Part shown: piece by piece, positions 1 through 11,400 of the stretch
Layout of the letters: each line of letters starts with the position of its first letter
Position numbering within the stretch: position 1 is the first letter of the stretch
DNA from: Ricordea florida
Lineage: Eukaryota; Cnidaria; Anthozoa; Corallimorpharia; Ricordeidae
Length of the DNA: 64,000 bases
Direction: 5' to 3'
Assembly (NCBI GenBank): GCA_949710005.1
Contig: OX453281.1
Location: 25,331,362-25,395,361 of the forward strand
Position numbers and translations under genes: made by a program
The notes under the pieces: generated by a model
What the model saw: the letters and a program-made list of their open reading frames with translations, nothing else
Databases searched by the model: none
Told to the model about the DNA's origin: nothing

Positions 1-900
1 AGAACTTAGGTAATTACTTTAGCTGGATTAACTGGACCGAAGGTTGTTTAGGAATTTAGAGCAAAAGTAATTAAATTGGCCAGGTTTACTAAACCCAGGC
101 GGTGCCAACAAAAGAAAAGGTTTTAGCACGTCCAGAGTTTTCGTGGGAACTTTTCTCGCTTGATCAAGCGTACGTGCTTGCTTTCCAAAGCCTAAGCGTT
201 GCCTTGTGGCGGTCTGGTAATCAAGTGTAAAACTATAAATTCGAGGTAACGATCACGTTCGTTAACCTAACATTGTTCATCACTCAATAACACTAAGCAT
301 TGAAACAAGTGTAACCCCGAGAGGTGCAACATCACCAAAACGTTCACACGGAATAAAACATACGAAATAACTTAAACATAAAACTTAAATAACTTAAATA
401 TAAAACTTTCGAAAAGTGTATGCTAACATAAATAGGCAACTGGTCTGCCTTCCGCCAGTTGGGATTCTTAGCAGAGTTTATGTTTATAGCCCACAATGTA
501 AACTACTGGGTTACCAGTAATTGTGTCGGCTATTTTAAAAAGTGCTTTTTTTATATTATTATTATTATTATTTTTAGTATCACTCTTTCAAAAATTCCAG
601 AATAATACTCAACAAATGCTAATCAAGGCAAGGAAGTAGGGAAGTCAAGCTGTCATTTCATGTATTCTTGATGGCGGAAATCCTATTGCTTCCAGTTTAT
701 TACGATTGCTCTTTGCTATTCTCAGCAACTTCAGCTGCTTCCTGTCCCTGTAAAGCTAAGTAAAAATAAGAACTGCGAGCGTAAAACGATTAGCTCTGAC
801 GTTTCAGTATCACGACATTGTCCATGTTCTAGACTTCCGAAAAGCCCTCTTTATTATTCCTCGTGGTTCGTCGGTTAAAAATTAAAATGGAGGAATTTAA
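1..900. other. gene-empty AT-rich DNA
   Basis: I see no supportable gene here. There is a short TTA run near 555-575 and no open frame with coding character. Confidence 0.5.
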
Positions 901-929
901 AATTGAGGTTCCCGAGGTCATTAACCCTT

Positions 930-1140
930 TAAGCCCGAAGATCAATATTCATTTTCTCCAAACTGCTCTCGTATATTTTTCATGATACTGGTGAGGAGAA
1001 TTTGTTTAAGTATGAATAGAACTCTTTTTTTCGTGATCATTTTCGTTGTTCTCATAACATGAATGGTTGATGAACAGTGAATATTGTATTGAGAAATTGG
1101 ATGCTGGTCACTACTGGGACTTGAAGCGTTAAGTAAAGGG
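930..1140 (+). repeat. dispersed repeat, inverted relative to 32085-32280
   Basis: The stretch around ctcataacatgaatggttga and the following gaacagtgaatattgta reappears reverse-complemented at 32085-32280, inside CMTR2 intron 3. Shared order over about 190 bp indicates a dispersed element. No coding signal is visible; the minus-strand open frame across it is not supported as a gene. Confidence 0.6.
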
Positions 1141-1814
1141 AGGGAATGCTCCCGCAGTAACCCGATTGGACCGTGTAACTTAATATTCTTGTGAAACGTA
1201 AATATAGCTAACAGATACGTGTTTTTCAAACTAAGAGGCTGTAAATGGTTAACACTGAAATCTCTACTCTTCCATCGTTAAGAAACAGGGTTGAGATTCG
1301 CTTTTAAACCAAAGAAATGGGTAAACCCACATAAATGTCAGTACCTGTCCCTTGACAAATTGTCTCTTTCTAAAGAAACCCCGTCACGTGATTCCAAACA
1401 CCAGCTGTTTCGTCCAATGTGTGTTCAGCCTGATGATGTCATCACCCCTAGTACCAGTCCGCTGCGAGGCTGCAGCATTGTTGGTTGAACTGACAACAGT
1501 TCCACAGATTTTGGAGGTAAAGTATAGTCAAAAACAAAGAAAAGACGTTTGGGAAGTTGAAGATTGATACGGGAAGAACGTTTCACTTGTAAAACCTCGA
1601 GCGATATTTAACACCAGAAACTTTGCGCCTCGTGAGTCCACAACATTTTGACCATTGTGGTGAAGCGCACTCGTTGTCGATAAGAGTACAGACAACGCTA
1701 AACCAGATTCGATTTGTTAATTTTCTATCATATATTATGCTAACTGCTCTCCATATGTGCAGTACTGAGGTAACTTCGTTACAAAGCTCCCTCTATTTTC
1801 CTCTCTTGCCGACC

Positions 1815-1945
1815 TTGCCCCCGGGGGGTACTTCCTTATATGGGCTGTATAGGTACGTGCGGTCCCAAATGGTGTGGTTTTTCAGTCGTTTTGGCCATAA
1901 ATAGGATATCGATTTTAGCCATTTTGCCGCTATTTTGGTAATAAA
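1815..1945 (-). mobile_element. truncated CCCGGGGGGTACT MITE
   Basis: Starts cccccggggggtacttcctt and continues with a sequence that is the reverse complement of the right half of the element at 41929-42321 (shared words tatagcccatataagg, gccattttgccgc, accaaaatggc). Only one end is present, so this is a truncated copy. A third relative lies at 34608-35010. Confidence 0.6.
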
Positions 1946-2091
1946 TTGGGTATCGCTACTTCTTTATCATGCCTCCCTCCTTCCATCCGCGCTTTGCCTC
2001 CCCCACCTCGTTAAACGCCTGCTACGCAGGTTAGAAGAGACCAGCAACAAAATCCCGTCACTAATTACAAATCTTTGTTCCAGGTTTTTAG

Positions 2092-2262
2092 GTTTATACT
2101 TCATGCCAGTATGCCATATAGTCTCCCGCGCCCATCACAATGGTGCAGGAGACTATGTGGCATACTGGCATGAAGTATAAACCCTCGCACTATGCCATAT
2201 AGTCTCCCACACAATTGTGATGGGCGCGGGAGACTATATGGCATACTGGCATGAGGTATATC
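2092..2262. repeat. compound hairpin repeat
   Basis: The word tgccatatagtctccc and its reverse complement alternate four times. The first hairpin (2092-2182) has arms of about 35 bp around a short loop; the second (2191-2245) uses the same arm sequence. It directly abuts the next foldback (2265-2446). No coding content. Confidence 0.8.
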
Positions 2263-2264
2263 CT

Positions 2265-2446
2265 GGTTTTTGCGGCTTTCCGTGTTACGCTGATGTAGGG
2301 AAGGGCCGCATATCGTCATGTTTTGAGTGGAATGGTTCGGCAGATTGAAGTAGCGCGACCCTTTAATCTGCCGAACCATTCCATTCAAAACATGACGATA
2401 TGCAGCCCTTCCTTACATCAGGGTAACACGGAAAGCCGTAAAAACC
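2265..2446. repeat. foldback of two Penelope-like fragments
   Basis: Inverted repeat with arms 2265-2346 and 2365-2446 (about 82 bp each) and an 18-bp centre. Each arm encodes the same peptide segment (NLPNHS..QNMTIC, then HQ.NTESRK), reading outward on opposite strands. This is therefore two copies of the end of a GIY-YIG retroelement joined around a short spacer. Confidence 0.8.
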
Positions 2447-2725
2447 TAGAACAAAGATTTTTCTTCCAATTCGGCTCTTTTAATCCCCACGGTATCTACG
2501 AACGTTTTGCATTTATTTAATTAATTTACTCTCGTTCACACGTTGCTATGGCTACACCAATAGCACAGCTCCAAACCTCTCTATATAAATTGCACATAAC
2601 CGATAATCCTCTTATTCGCTCTGACGAAGGGCTATCGCTCGAAACGTCAGCACCCCTCCTTTACCTTACGGTGGTAGAAATTACCTTATTAACTTGTTTG
2701 ATTGTCCCAGTTTTTTGAAAATCGC
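2365..2725 (+). pseudogene. Penelope-like element 3' fragment (GIY-YIG tail)
   Basis: The plus frame to the stop at 2518-2520 reads NLPNHS..NMTIC then TESRKNLEQRFFF and ends FNPHGIYERFAFI. I recognise this as the C-terminal tail of the GIY-YIG endonuclease carried by Penelope-like retroelements of marine invertebrates (recollection, not a search). The 3' non-coding part has the hallmark gacgaagggctatcgctcga at 2623-2642, then ccttacggtggta. The reverse transcriptase part is missing, so the copy is 5'-truncated and dead. The same tail occurs at 6647-7047. Confidence 0.65.
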
Positions 2726-3430
2726 AGATTTTGGTCAAAATTAGGGTAAGGGTTTTGGGAAGCGAGCAGAAACCCCAACACAATTTTTCCTGGGAGTACA
2801 CTCCCCGGGCTTGCCGACGACTTGACAAGGGAGGAAAATGCAGGAGCGCATGGCAACGGGTTTGTCGCCAATTTGGTTTCTTGATTTCGTTGATGTTTCG
2901 AGCTTTTCCGGCTTTGGGCGGTAGACTGAAAGACTGAAACGCCAACGAACTTGATCTTTTGTTTGGAGGCCATCGCTTCTGTTAAATCTTCGTCATCTTC
3001 TCCTCAATCATAATTCAGATATTACCTTGAAGTCTTTTTAAAGGAACACATGGAAAACGCACAAAATAAATTTCCCTTAATTTTTCTTTGTAGGCTGTGG
3101 AAAAGTGCTATCTAAAGATTTTGTCACAAAAAGATGTTGACCAAACGACGAAAGAAACGGCTCTTCAAAGACTCCAACTTTTAAAAAAGAAAAAAAATAT
3201 TTTAAAATCTTAGTATTATTTACGCAAGATGAAAATCGTGATGATGAAAAGATCCAGATATCAAACTTTTAGAACATGGAATGAATTAAAGGTTGACCAC
3301 TCGTGAATTAACTTTCAATGTGGTGTACTCAACTGAGCAGACGGACTGATTGCACTCCGACCAGCTGAAAGCCTTAACAAGTCGGTAAATACGTGGTATA
3401 ACAGTCATATAATGGTTTGTAGTAAGTTAA
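2726..3430. other. no gene seen
   Basis: No open frame with coding character and no recognised element; short open frames on both strands around 2730-2970 overlap each other and are not supported. Confidence 0.4.
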
Positions 3431-3432
3431 CA

Positions 3433-3655
3433 CCCACCATACATAAACGTACATGGCCATACATAACCCTACATTGCCATACATAGCCATACATAGCCCT
3501 ACATAGCTATACATAGCCATACACAGTCATACATAGCCATACACAGCCATACATAGCTATACACAGTCATACATAGCTATACACAGCCATTCACACTCAT
3601 CACATAGCCATACATAGCCATACACAGCCATACATAGCTATACACAGCCATCTAA
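3433..3655. repeat. minisatellite, catacatagc-like unit
   Basis: About twenty imperfect copies of a 10-11 bp unit (variants catacatagc, catacacagc, catacatagctat). Repeat length varies between copies. No coding potential. Confidence 0.9.
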
Positions 3656-5140
3656 AGTTACCCAAAGTTACGGCGACTTACGCCGTCCAAAAATTGGTCT
3701 AAGAGGTGCAAGTTCGAGGAGGGGTAAAGAAACAGCTTAGGCAGAAATACCTGAAGAATAATGAAGTAAAATAGAACGTAAGAACAGGAAAAAGGAAATG
3801 TTTTTAATAACATTGCAAGAGAACAGAAGAAGGTTGCATGAAGGCAGCATGTCAAGTCTCTTTACGACAAAGATATGCAAGGCCAGTTTCTCAATAGATT
3901 TCGGAAGCATATCATCATCTTTTCAGCGAGACACTGAAAGGGTGCATAACTGGTTGAGAAGTGTCGGCTGATCATCAGAAGCAGTGGAACTCTACAGATG
4001 GACTAACGCCCCATCATTAAAACCAATCATCGAGCATAAATTGTGTACTTACTATCAACAAGAAAGGAGTTAAGCGGATTTGTAGAGAATTGAATTATCA
4101 GAGATTATCACCTATGTCGTGAATGTCTCACAACTAGACGGTTAAAGTCATAGAGCGTATTCACTGACTTTCTCAGTGGCCGTGTTTTTAACGGAAAGAA
4201 AAGAAGAAGGATGTTTGCATAAGAATAGAATTTAATTCCTGGAGGATCAGTTTGGAACACCAACATGGACGCCTTTCCTCTGTTTGGGGACACCAACATG
4301 GCTGCCTTAACGTCATGTGCATACGCTCTATATACACAAACTGGCACGTACTTGTGGAATGCTTGCATATCTCTACCTTTGACTGCGAGGTAGTGATCTA
4401 AAGGAATATACACTTTGAAAAAATTCACTGCTAACTGGAACGACACCAGTGAAGATGGAAATTGTACAGGTCAGTGGGGTTTACCTCGATGTGAAAACCT
4501 GTGAAGTTTTTTCTTTGTTTTTTTCACTATTATTTTCCTAGTCTTTATTGTTTTGCCTCCTTTATTTTCTTTGTTCTGCGTCACTCGTGAACATAACAGG
4601 TTTTTAAACTGAGGATGAGCCGACCAGTGAGTCCAAGGGGAAAAACACAGATCGATTCGCTATCAATTTTAAAAATAAATTTTTGAAACAATCAGTTGAT
4701 ATCTATCCTTACCAGAATTTGCTGAGATGGATCCTGGGCGCGCAGAGTTTCAGAGATTATGCTAGAGACGGCTGTGGAGAGCAGTCTTGCCCGGTCGGGT
4801 CTGTCTGCCATAGTTAACAAGACTGATTTTCCCGTCAAATTATTGTGTTATCACAAAGTGTAGTTCAAGTCAAGAAGAAATCACTATACAGTCTCCAACG
4901 GCTAATGATGAATTTTTATTCGCTCCATCAACGTTTAAATCAAACAAGACATGTATCAACAAACTTCAGAAATTTTTATTTTTATGAAGCTTGTCATTAA
5001 TTTAATACTCTCTGCAAGCTTTGTATACTTGTTACCATTGAAAATATCAAATTAGTCAAAATTTTAACAATGTTAAGAGCCTTACTGTTAATTTTAAGCC
5101 CCTGAGATTATTTACCTGTGGATTATGAGCTATATAAGTA
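3656..5140. other. no supported gene
   Basis: A minus-strand open frame at 4108-4446 contains repeated words (accaacatggacgcc and accaacatggctgcc) and may be part of a dispersed repeat; I cannot support it as a gene. The rest shows nothing recognisable. Confidence 0.35.
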
Positions 5141-5144
5141 CTTA

Positions 5145-5163
5145 ATTCATTATTATTATTATA

Positions 5164-5196
<33 letters not shown>

Positions 5197-5199
5197 TAT
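5145..5199. repeat. TTA microsatellite
   Basis: Run of about 17 tta/att trinucleotides with a few interruptions at its start. Confidence 0.9.
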
Positions 5200-5432
5200 G
5201 GAGATTTTAACTAGTGAAGTAAATTAGGGTATCTATTAATCTTAGGCTAATATTAGGGTTTCTTTATTAATAAAGTCGCGTCCGCCGATTGACACTTTTT
5301 AGATTTTAATTAGTTATGGACTATATACTATAATTATGGATCATAGGTATAGAACTATGGAGATTTTTATTTAGTGAATTAAATTGGGGTATCTATCATC
5401 TTAGGCTAATATTAGGGTTTTTCATAATTATG
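5199..5432 (+). repeat. direct repeat pair
   Basis: Two copies about 160 bp apart of a block beginning atggagattttta and containing cttaggctaatattagggtt (5199-5262 and 5357-5422). Divergence between copies is moderate. No function is visible. Confidence 0.7.
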
Positions 5433-5529
5433 ATTGTTGCATCTTTTATAGCATGTTTATGCCAATTTTTAAAAATGTAATTAACAAAGTACACATTACC
5501 AATGAGTGTTTTCACCAATAAAGTTGTTC

Positions 5530-5531
<2 letters not shown>

Positions 5532-5581
<50 letters not shown>

Positions 5582-5582
5582 G
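5532..5582. repeat. TTA microsatellite
   Basis: Uninterrupted run of about 16 att trinucleotides. Confidence 0.95.
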
Positions 5583-6083
5583 TTATCAGGAGTCCATCAT
5601 TGATGGACACCTGTTATATATCATATTTTGACATTTAACTATGATAATATGCATGGCCAAGGAGAGGTGGGTAAAAGGTTCTGCACGGTTCTGTGTGGCT
5701 ATTAAAGAAAATAATAATACATATATGTCTCAGTCCCCCCACCCACCTCCCTAATATAATCCATACACTATTTAATCAACTAAAAACAGAACAATTAATT
5801 GCTCTCACCGGTTCAAAAGTAAATTTTGTTTACACAGACTCACCCGATGTTATGAAATGTCCACTTCTGAAGTGTCTGTGTGTCTGTGTGTTTGTGCATT
5901 TTGTGTCACTTGTAATAAACACAACACCCTCTGTCTTTACTGTATTTCTTGCCGAGTCCTCTCATTTCGTTTATCAAACAACACCATTACTATTAATAAT
6001 AACCTCGCCCGATGTTGTGTAGAGTCCACTGCTGAGATCGATCGAGTAAAATCGAGTGAGGTAGTACAAGACATCAAGGAAGG

Positions 6084-6311
6084 TCTCAATGGGGTTGACC
6101 GTTAGCCGTAAAACGGGCCGAAATTTTAGCCGTTAGGCGTAAAAATTGGAAAGTTTTAACCGTTAGCCGTAAAAAATGTTAACCGTTAGCCGTAAAACAG
6201 CCAAAAATATCAACCGTTAGCCTTAAAACAGCCAAAAATATCAACCGTTAGCAGTAAAACAGCCAAAAATATTAACCGTTAGCCGTAAAAGTCACCACCC
6301 CATTGAGACCC
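6084..6311. mobile_element. MITE with internal minisatellite
   Basis: Terminal inverted repeats ggtctcaatggggt (6084) and accccattgagacc (ending 6311) enclose about eight copies of a 16-30 bp unit built on accgttagccgtaaaa, some separated by cagccaaaaatat. No open frame. A similar plan (inverted termini around a short tandem array) is seen at 59323-59505. Confidence 0.8.
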
Positions 6312-6646
6312 TCATCAAGTTGTTCATCCGCGCCTTGAGGATTACTGTCCTGTCCGTAGCTCTAAAGAATATGGAATTGTTTTGCTATGAAACGTATTAA
6401 GGGCTCAGAGTCCAAAAATTTTGTGAAGAACTCGAAGCGTTCGGAAAATGACATCACTCCGACGATCGGAATTTTCGATTATTTTAGAGTCTACTTCACG
6501 CGATGTTATCTAATGAGATGACTTAAATGGCTTAGATGACACAAATAGAGGAATTATGTCATCGCTATCATTGGCTGATAAAATTAGTAACTAATTAATA
6601 AAGGCTGACTATTCCGTTTGGGTCAACATATCTCTAGTACATCTGC

Positions 6647-6898
6647 GAGACCGGAAGGAGATTAGGTGACCGTTTCCACGAACATCTGCGTGACGTCGAA
6701 CGAAATGACAAAGATGCATCTAAACCTGTAGCGCGACACTTTCATCTACCTAACCACTCAACTCACAACATGGCAGTATGGGGACTTTCCGTGCATCAGG
6801 GCAACACGGAAAGCCGTAAAAACCTAGAACAGAAGTTTATCTTCCAACTCGGTTCTCTTAATCCCCACGGTATCAACGAACGTTTCTCATTCATTTAA
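6647..6898 (+). CDS. GIY-YIG domain C-terminal part of a Penelope-like element
   Basis: An 83-codon open stretch ending at the stop 6896-6898 reads ETGRRLGDRFHEHLRDV, then NLEQKFIFQLGSLN and PHGINERFSFI. The ETGRRL..R..EHL pattern is the conserved middle of GIY-YIG nucleases; in Penelope-like elements this domain follows the reverse transcriptase and nicks the target. The N-terminal GIY-YIG motif and all of the RT are absent upstream, so this is a 5'-truncated fragment with a surviving frame, not a complete gene. Its 3' region continues to 7047, is interrupted by a gypsy insertion, and resumes at 11691. Confidence 0.65.
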   Translation, partial: ETGRRLGDRFHEHLRDVERNDKDASKPVARHFHLPNHSTHNMAVWGLSVHQGNTESRKNLEQKFIFQLGSLNPHGINERFSFI

Positions 6899-7047
6899 TC
6901 ATTCATCTAATTTATTCACTTCCATTCACACATTGCTATGGTTCCACCAATAGCATGACTCCAAACTTCTCTATATAAATTGTACGTAACCCACAATCCT
7001 CTCATTCGCTCCGACGAAGGGCTAACGCTCGAAACGTCAGCACCTCC

Positions 7048-7208
7048 TGTTTCAAGACGCGTTTTACCGGAGATACGAGACAGAGAATATAGCAACACGC
7101 TTTAATGTACGTCCAGTCCAAGTGCGAAAATACATGAAATCCGAGAGCTAATAACTAGGTTCAATTATGCAACACAGATCCTAATAATAAACAATGACTA
7201 TTGTAACA
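7048..7208 (-). repeat. 3' LTR of gypsy element
   Basis: 161 bp, identical to 11530-11690. It is the 3' LTR in element orientation because the purine tract (7209-7219) abuts it. Confidence 0.95.
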
Positions 7209-7219
7209 TCCCCTTCGTT
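7209..7219 (-). other. polypurine tract
   Basis: The minus strand reads AACGAAGGGGA directly against the 3' LTR start, the usual primer site for plus-strand DNA synthesis. Confidence 0.75.
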
Positions 7220-7355
7220 ATGAAAGTTGAATGTTTTTTTTTTTTTTTTTTAGTACGATTAAAAGTTCTAAATCGATCAGATAAAATCAAAGTGTTCAGG
7301 TTCCAAATTCAATTGAGTGGCGTTTCGCTCAGTCGCAGTTAGGATCAGAAATCAG

Positions 7356-8396
7356 TCAGTAACAGACAAGACGATAAGACGGCGGTTGCCTATTCCGAGT
7401 AGGCCTCGACCTAACTGCTGTGCCACTTTGACCAGAATCCGTGGGAGGTGCTATGGACGCTGCCGGTTCTGGATTCTGGGAAGGTCCCTTGGGTGTGTCA
7501 GAAGTTACCTCCAGGGGTTCGATCGGTCGAGGAGGAGCTTCTTCTTTTGTCTTCCTTAGAAGATAACGGTTTCGTCGATAGATCCCTCCTTCTAGTGTTT
7601 CCACCACGTACGACCTGTCATCCACCTTCCTGGCAACTGTCGCCTTCTGCCAATTGCGGTCATGGTTCCTGATTGGCTTCATTCGTACTGTGTCGCCAAT
7701 TTCCAGCTTTGGCAGGTCTTTAGCCGTTCTGTTGAAATATTGGGCTTGTTTCCGTTGTTGTTGTTGCAACCGGTATTGTTGTTCCTCTTGATCTGGCACC
7801 TGTGGTTTTAGCGTTTCTGGAGCCGGAAGCAAGGTCTTGGTTCTTCGGCTCATCAGGCGTTGGGCCGGGCTGGTAGACATTCCTTGAGAGGGGGTATTGC
7901 GGTGAGCTAGCAGTGCTAAGTGGATGTCGCTGGCTTTCCTCAGCATCTGTTTGGCTGTCTTGACCGCTGCTTCCACCTTTCCATTTGCCTTGCTGTTGCC
8001 TGGGCTGATGGTGCGGTGCATGAATTCCCAGGACTTGGAGAACTTCGCGAACTCTTGGGCGGAAAACTGGGGACCGTTGTCGCTGACCACAGTATCTGGA
8101 CACCCATATCTGGCAAAGTGGTTTTTCAGCTTGACAATCACAGTGGAGGCATTTGTGCTGGCTAGCTGATCGATTTCCCAAAAGTTGCTGTAGTAATCGA
8201 CGGTAATGAGGAAATCCTTGCCTTTGAAGGAAAACAGGTCAGTAGCGATCCGTTCCCAGGGCCGTTTTGGCACTTCACTGCTTCTCAGTGTTTCCTTTGC
8301 TTGCGCATAGTCATACTGTCTGCACGTCTCACACGATCCCACTAGCTGTTTCATCTCCGCACACATATATGCACTCTCTTGCGCCAATATATGCAC
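7356..8396 (-). pseudogene. gypsy pol, integrase part (separate frame)
   Basis: Open for 346 codons down to the stop at 7356. It begins inside a local duplication with no ATG near a natural start; the first codon is GTG. The frame contains the second zinc-binding pair CETC (residues 22-25) and the integrase core with D53 (ATDLF), D106 (SDNGPQF) and E142 (NGKVEAA). D106 and E142 are separated by 35 residues, the canonical DD35E spacing. A C-terminal basic, proline-rich tail follows. It overlaps the upstream gag-pol frame by 46 bp (8351-8396), where that frame ends. The HH half of the zinc finger is in the upstream frame, so integrase is split between two frames and this copy should not make a full enzyme. 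Confidence 0.85.
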
Positions 8397-8410
8397 TCTC
8401 TTGCGCGTCT
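8351..8410 (-). repeat. 22-bp tandem duplication breaking pol
   Basis: On the plus strand atatatgcactctcttgcgc occurs at about 8365-8384 and again at about 8388-8407. The duplication coincides exactly with the change of frame between the RT/RNase H frame and the integrase frame. Twenty-two is not a multiple of three. Confidence 0.8.
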
Positions 8411-11400
8411 TAGGCAGGCTTCTGCTCCCATGTGCGAGGAGTGTATTTTCTGTTTCATGGTTTCGCGGAGCTTTTTTGGGACAACAACTCGTTCCCCCCT
8501 GAAGATGAGGCCATTTTGGACCGTCAGTTCATCTCTTTGGTTGAAGTAGGGAAGAGCTAAGGGATGCACTGAAGACTTTTCATTGGGCCAGCCTTGGAGG
8601 ATCACCTTTGTCAGGACTTGCATTGCCTCGTCAACTTGCGTTTCTTGCCTGATCTCTTCCAGTCTTGGATCTGAGATCGGGACACAACTTGCCATGTTGA
8701 CAAATTCAAACTCCGCGTCTTCCGGTTCTGGGCTCTTTGGTAGGAAGGCTCTTGATAGTAGATCGGCCAGGAACATATTCTTGCCGCGTTCGTAGTTGAC
8801 GGTGGCGTCATACTTTTGTAAACGCATCACCATACCCTGCATTCGTCGGGGTGCACTAGCTAGGGGCTTCTTCAAGATCGACTTCAGTGGTTTATGATCG
8901 CTGTGAACGCGGACGCTTCTGCCAAACGTATATTGGTGGAACCGCTCCAGTGCATAGACGATGGCCAAACACTCTTTCTCTATCTGGGCGTACCGTTGTT
9001 CAGTTGGCGTCAGAGCACGGCTTATGTACGCGATTGGCTTTCCTCGTTGCATCAAAGCCGCGCCCAGTCCCTTCTGGCTGGCGTCACATTGGACTTCAAG
9101 CAGACAGGTGGGGTCAAAGTAGCTTAGGATTGGGGCCTCTGTCGCCAGCTTCTTCACTTCTTTGAAGGCCAATTCCTGCTCTTCTGACCAGGACCACTCT
9201 GCGTCTTTCCGTGTGAGGCGTCTAATCGGCTCCATGACGTCAGCCAGCTTGGGCATGAACTTCGAGAGATAAGTTACAAACCCATTTAGGCGCTGTGCAG
9301 CTTCCACGTTCAGCGGTGTGGGCATGTCGAGGACGGCTTCAATCTTGTCCGGATCTGGCTCTAAACCATGGTCCGTCAACACATGTCCCATGAACTTCAC
9401 TTTCCTGAGGCGTAGCTTGAGCTTGTCACGGTTCAGGGCTATCCCGCGTTCTCGGCATCGTTGCAATAGTGCTTCGAGCTTCTTGTCATGGTCTGCATTC
9501 GCCTCTACTTGAGAGTCGCCAACGCCATAAATGAGGATGTCGTCGGCAATATTCAGTACGCCTTCCAACCCTTCTAAGGTCTGGTTCACCCGCTTTTGGA
9601 AGATCTCTGGTGACACCGATAATCCAAAGGGTAACCTCAGCCAGCGATACCTGCCGTATGGCGTGTTGAAAGTCGTTAGCAGACTGGATTCATCATCTAG
9701 GACGCAATGCCAAAAACCTGATCGTAAATCCACGGTGGAGAAGACTTTCGCTTTCGACAGCTCGGGCAATATTTCATCAAGGATTGGCATTGGGTAGGTT
9801 TCCCTCTTGAGGGCCTTATTCAAGGGCCGCGGATCGACACATATCCTTAGGGCACCCGACTTCTTTGTGGTTACCACGACACTGTTGACCCAGGGAGTTG
9901 GCTGATCCGCGGGCGAAATAATCTTCTGTTCTACTAGCTTCTTCAGTTCCTCTTTGAATTTATCTTTGAGTGCAGTTGGAATTCGCCGCGGTGGTATAAT
10001 CACTGGAACTGCCTTTGGTTCGACTTCTAGGTGAACTTTGCCGGGAAAAGTTCCTACTGAGCGATCAAACACGTCGGAAAATCGCTTGATAACTTCGTCG
10101 CCTGCGTTAAGGACCTTGACCTCTGCTTGCTTTGTACAAGGCGGTGTTGTCGTGACGAAATTCTCGTTATTGACCGTGATGAGCTTCATATGTTGCGCTG
10201 CCTGTGCACCAATCAATGGTGTGAGGTTTTCATTCACAACCACGAACTCAACCGAGTATTTTTTCCGATTCTTGGGATTTCTTAGCACAATTCTGGTCGC
10301 TCCCAGGGGTGTAACTTCCGTTTTATTCCACATTACGAGTCGCTTTGAGGTCGGAGTGATGACAGAATTGCTGACAAGTGCTTGCGTGATGACGTTTATC
10401 GACGCTCCACAGTCGATTTGGAACTTGACAGCTTGGTTTCCGATTTCCATCACTGTGTAAAGTTCTTTTGCAAAACCGGACTCCGGTGTGCTTTCGGAAT
10501 TTACTGCGCTGACTGTAGTAGTGATGCTTGTAATAAAATCAATTTCGCTGGAGTCGCAATCGGACACCAGAGTTTCTTCAGATGTCTCGATCTGTTTAAC
10601 CGAGCCGTGCGGTCTTTGTGGTCTCTTCGATTTGCGGCACACTTTCGTAAAATGGTTGCGGCCTCCGCAGTTGAGACAATTTGTTCCCCACGCTGGACAT
10701 TTTTCTTTCTTGGGTGCGTGCTCTCCGCCACAGAATAGACACGTTTTCCGCTTTTCCTTCGGGTCACGCGGCTTACCTCTTCTAGGGACCTTGACACGTG
10801 AATCGCGCTCTCGTATCTTGTTTACTTCCTCTGTTTCCGTGCCCAAAATCGCTTGGAGCCGCGAACTTGTTGCTTCGGTACTTCGGCAGATGTCGATGCA
10901 CTTAGTTAGGGTGAGTTTTCTCTCTTGAAGGAGTCTTTTCCTCAGCTGCTTGCTCCTCACTCCTAGGACGATTCTGTCCCTGATAACGCTATCATGCAGA
11001 CAAGCACAGAAATTACAAGTTTGCGCCAACTTGCGTAATACTGTCACGTACGCATCGATGGACTCATCTGCCTCTTGGTCTCTGCTATTAAAAACGTATC
11101 TCTCGTAAGTTTCGTTCACCTCGCCAATTGCGAACTCGTCTAGCTTCTCCATTATCTTGGACAGCGTCTTCTTGTCTTCTTCGGACTCGAAAGGAAGGCC
11201 ATTGTATACACGCAATGCGTCAGGACCTAGACAGTGGAGGAATAACGCGACTTGGTATTCTTCGGGCTGTGCGGCCAGGTTTGCTACAATCGTGTAGTTC
11301 TGCCACTGTTGCTTGTAGCTTTTCCAATTCTCCGATGTGTTTTCTCGGAGATTTAGTTTTGTCGGTGGTTTTACAGCTACATTGGCTGCAGTCGCCATTG

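Noticed and set aside
4108..4446. 112-codon minus-strand frame as a gene
   Set aside because: It contains internally repeated words and no domain, splice or start support; probably part of a dispersed repeat.
7720..8181. Second minus-strand frame in the gypsy integrase region
   Set aside because: It overlaps the integrase frame that has D53, D106 and E142; it is a shadow.
8351..8396. Programmed frameshift between RT and integrase frames
   Set aside because: The overlap coincides with a 22-bp tandem duplication and has no recognised slippery heptamer, so a lesion is the simpler reading; kept only as something to test across copies.
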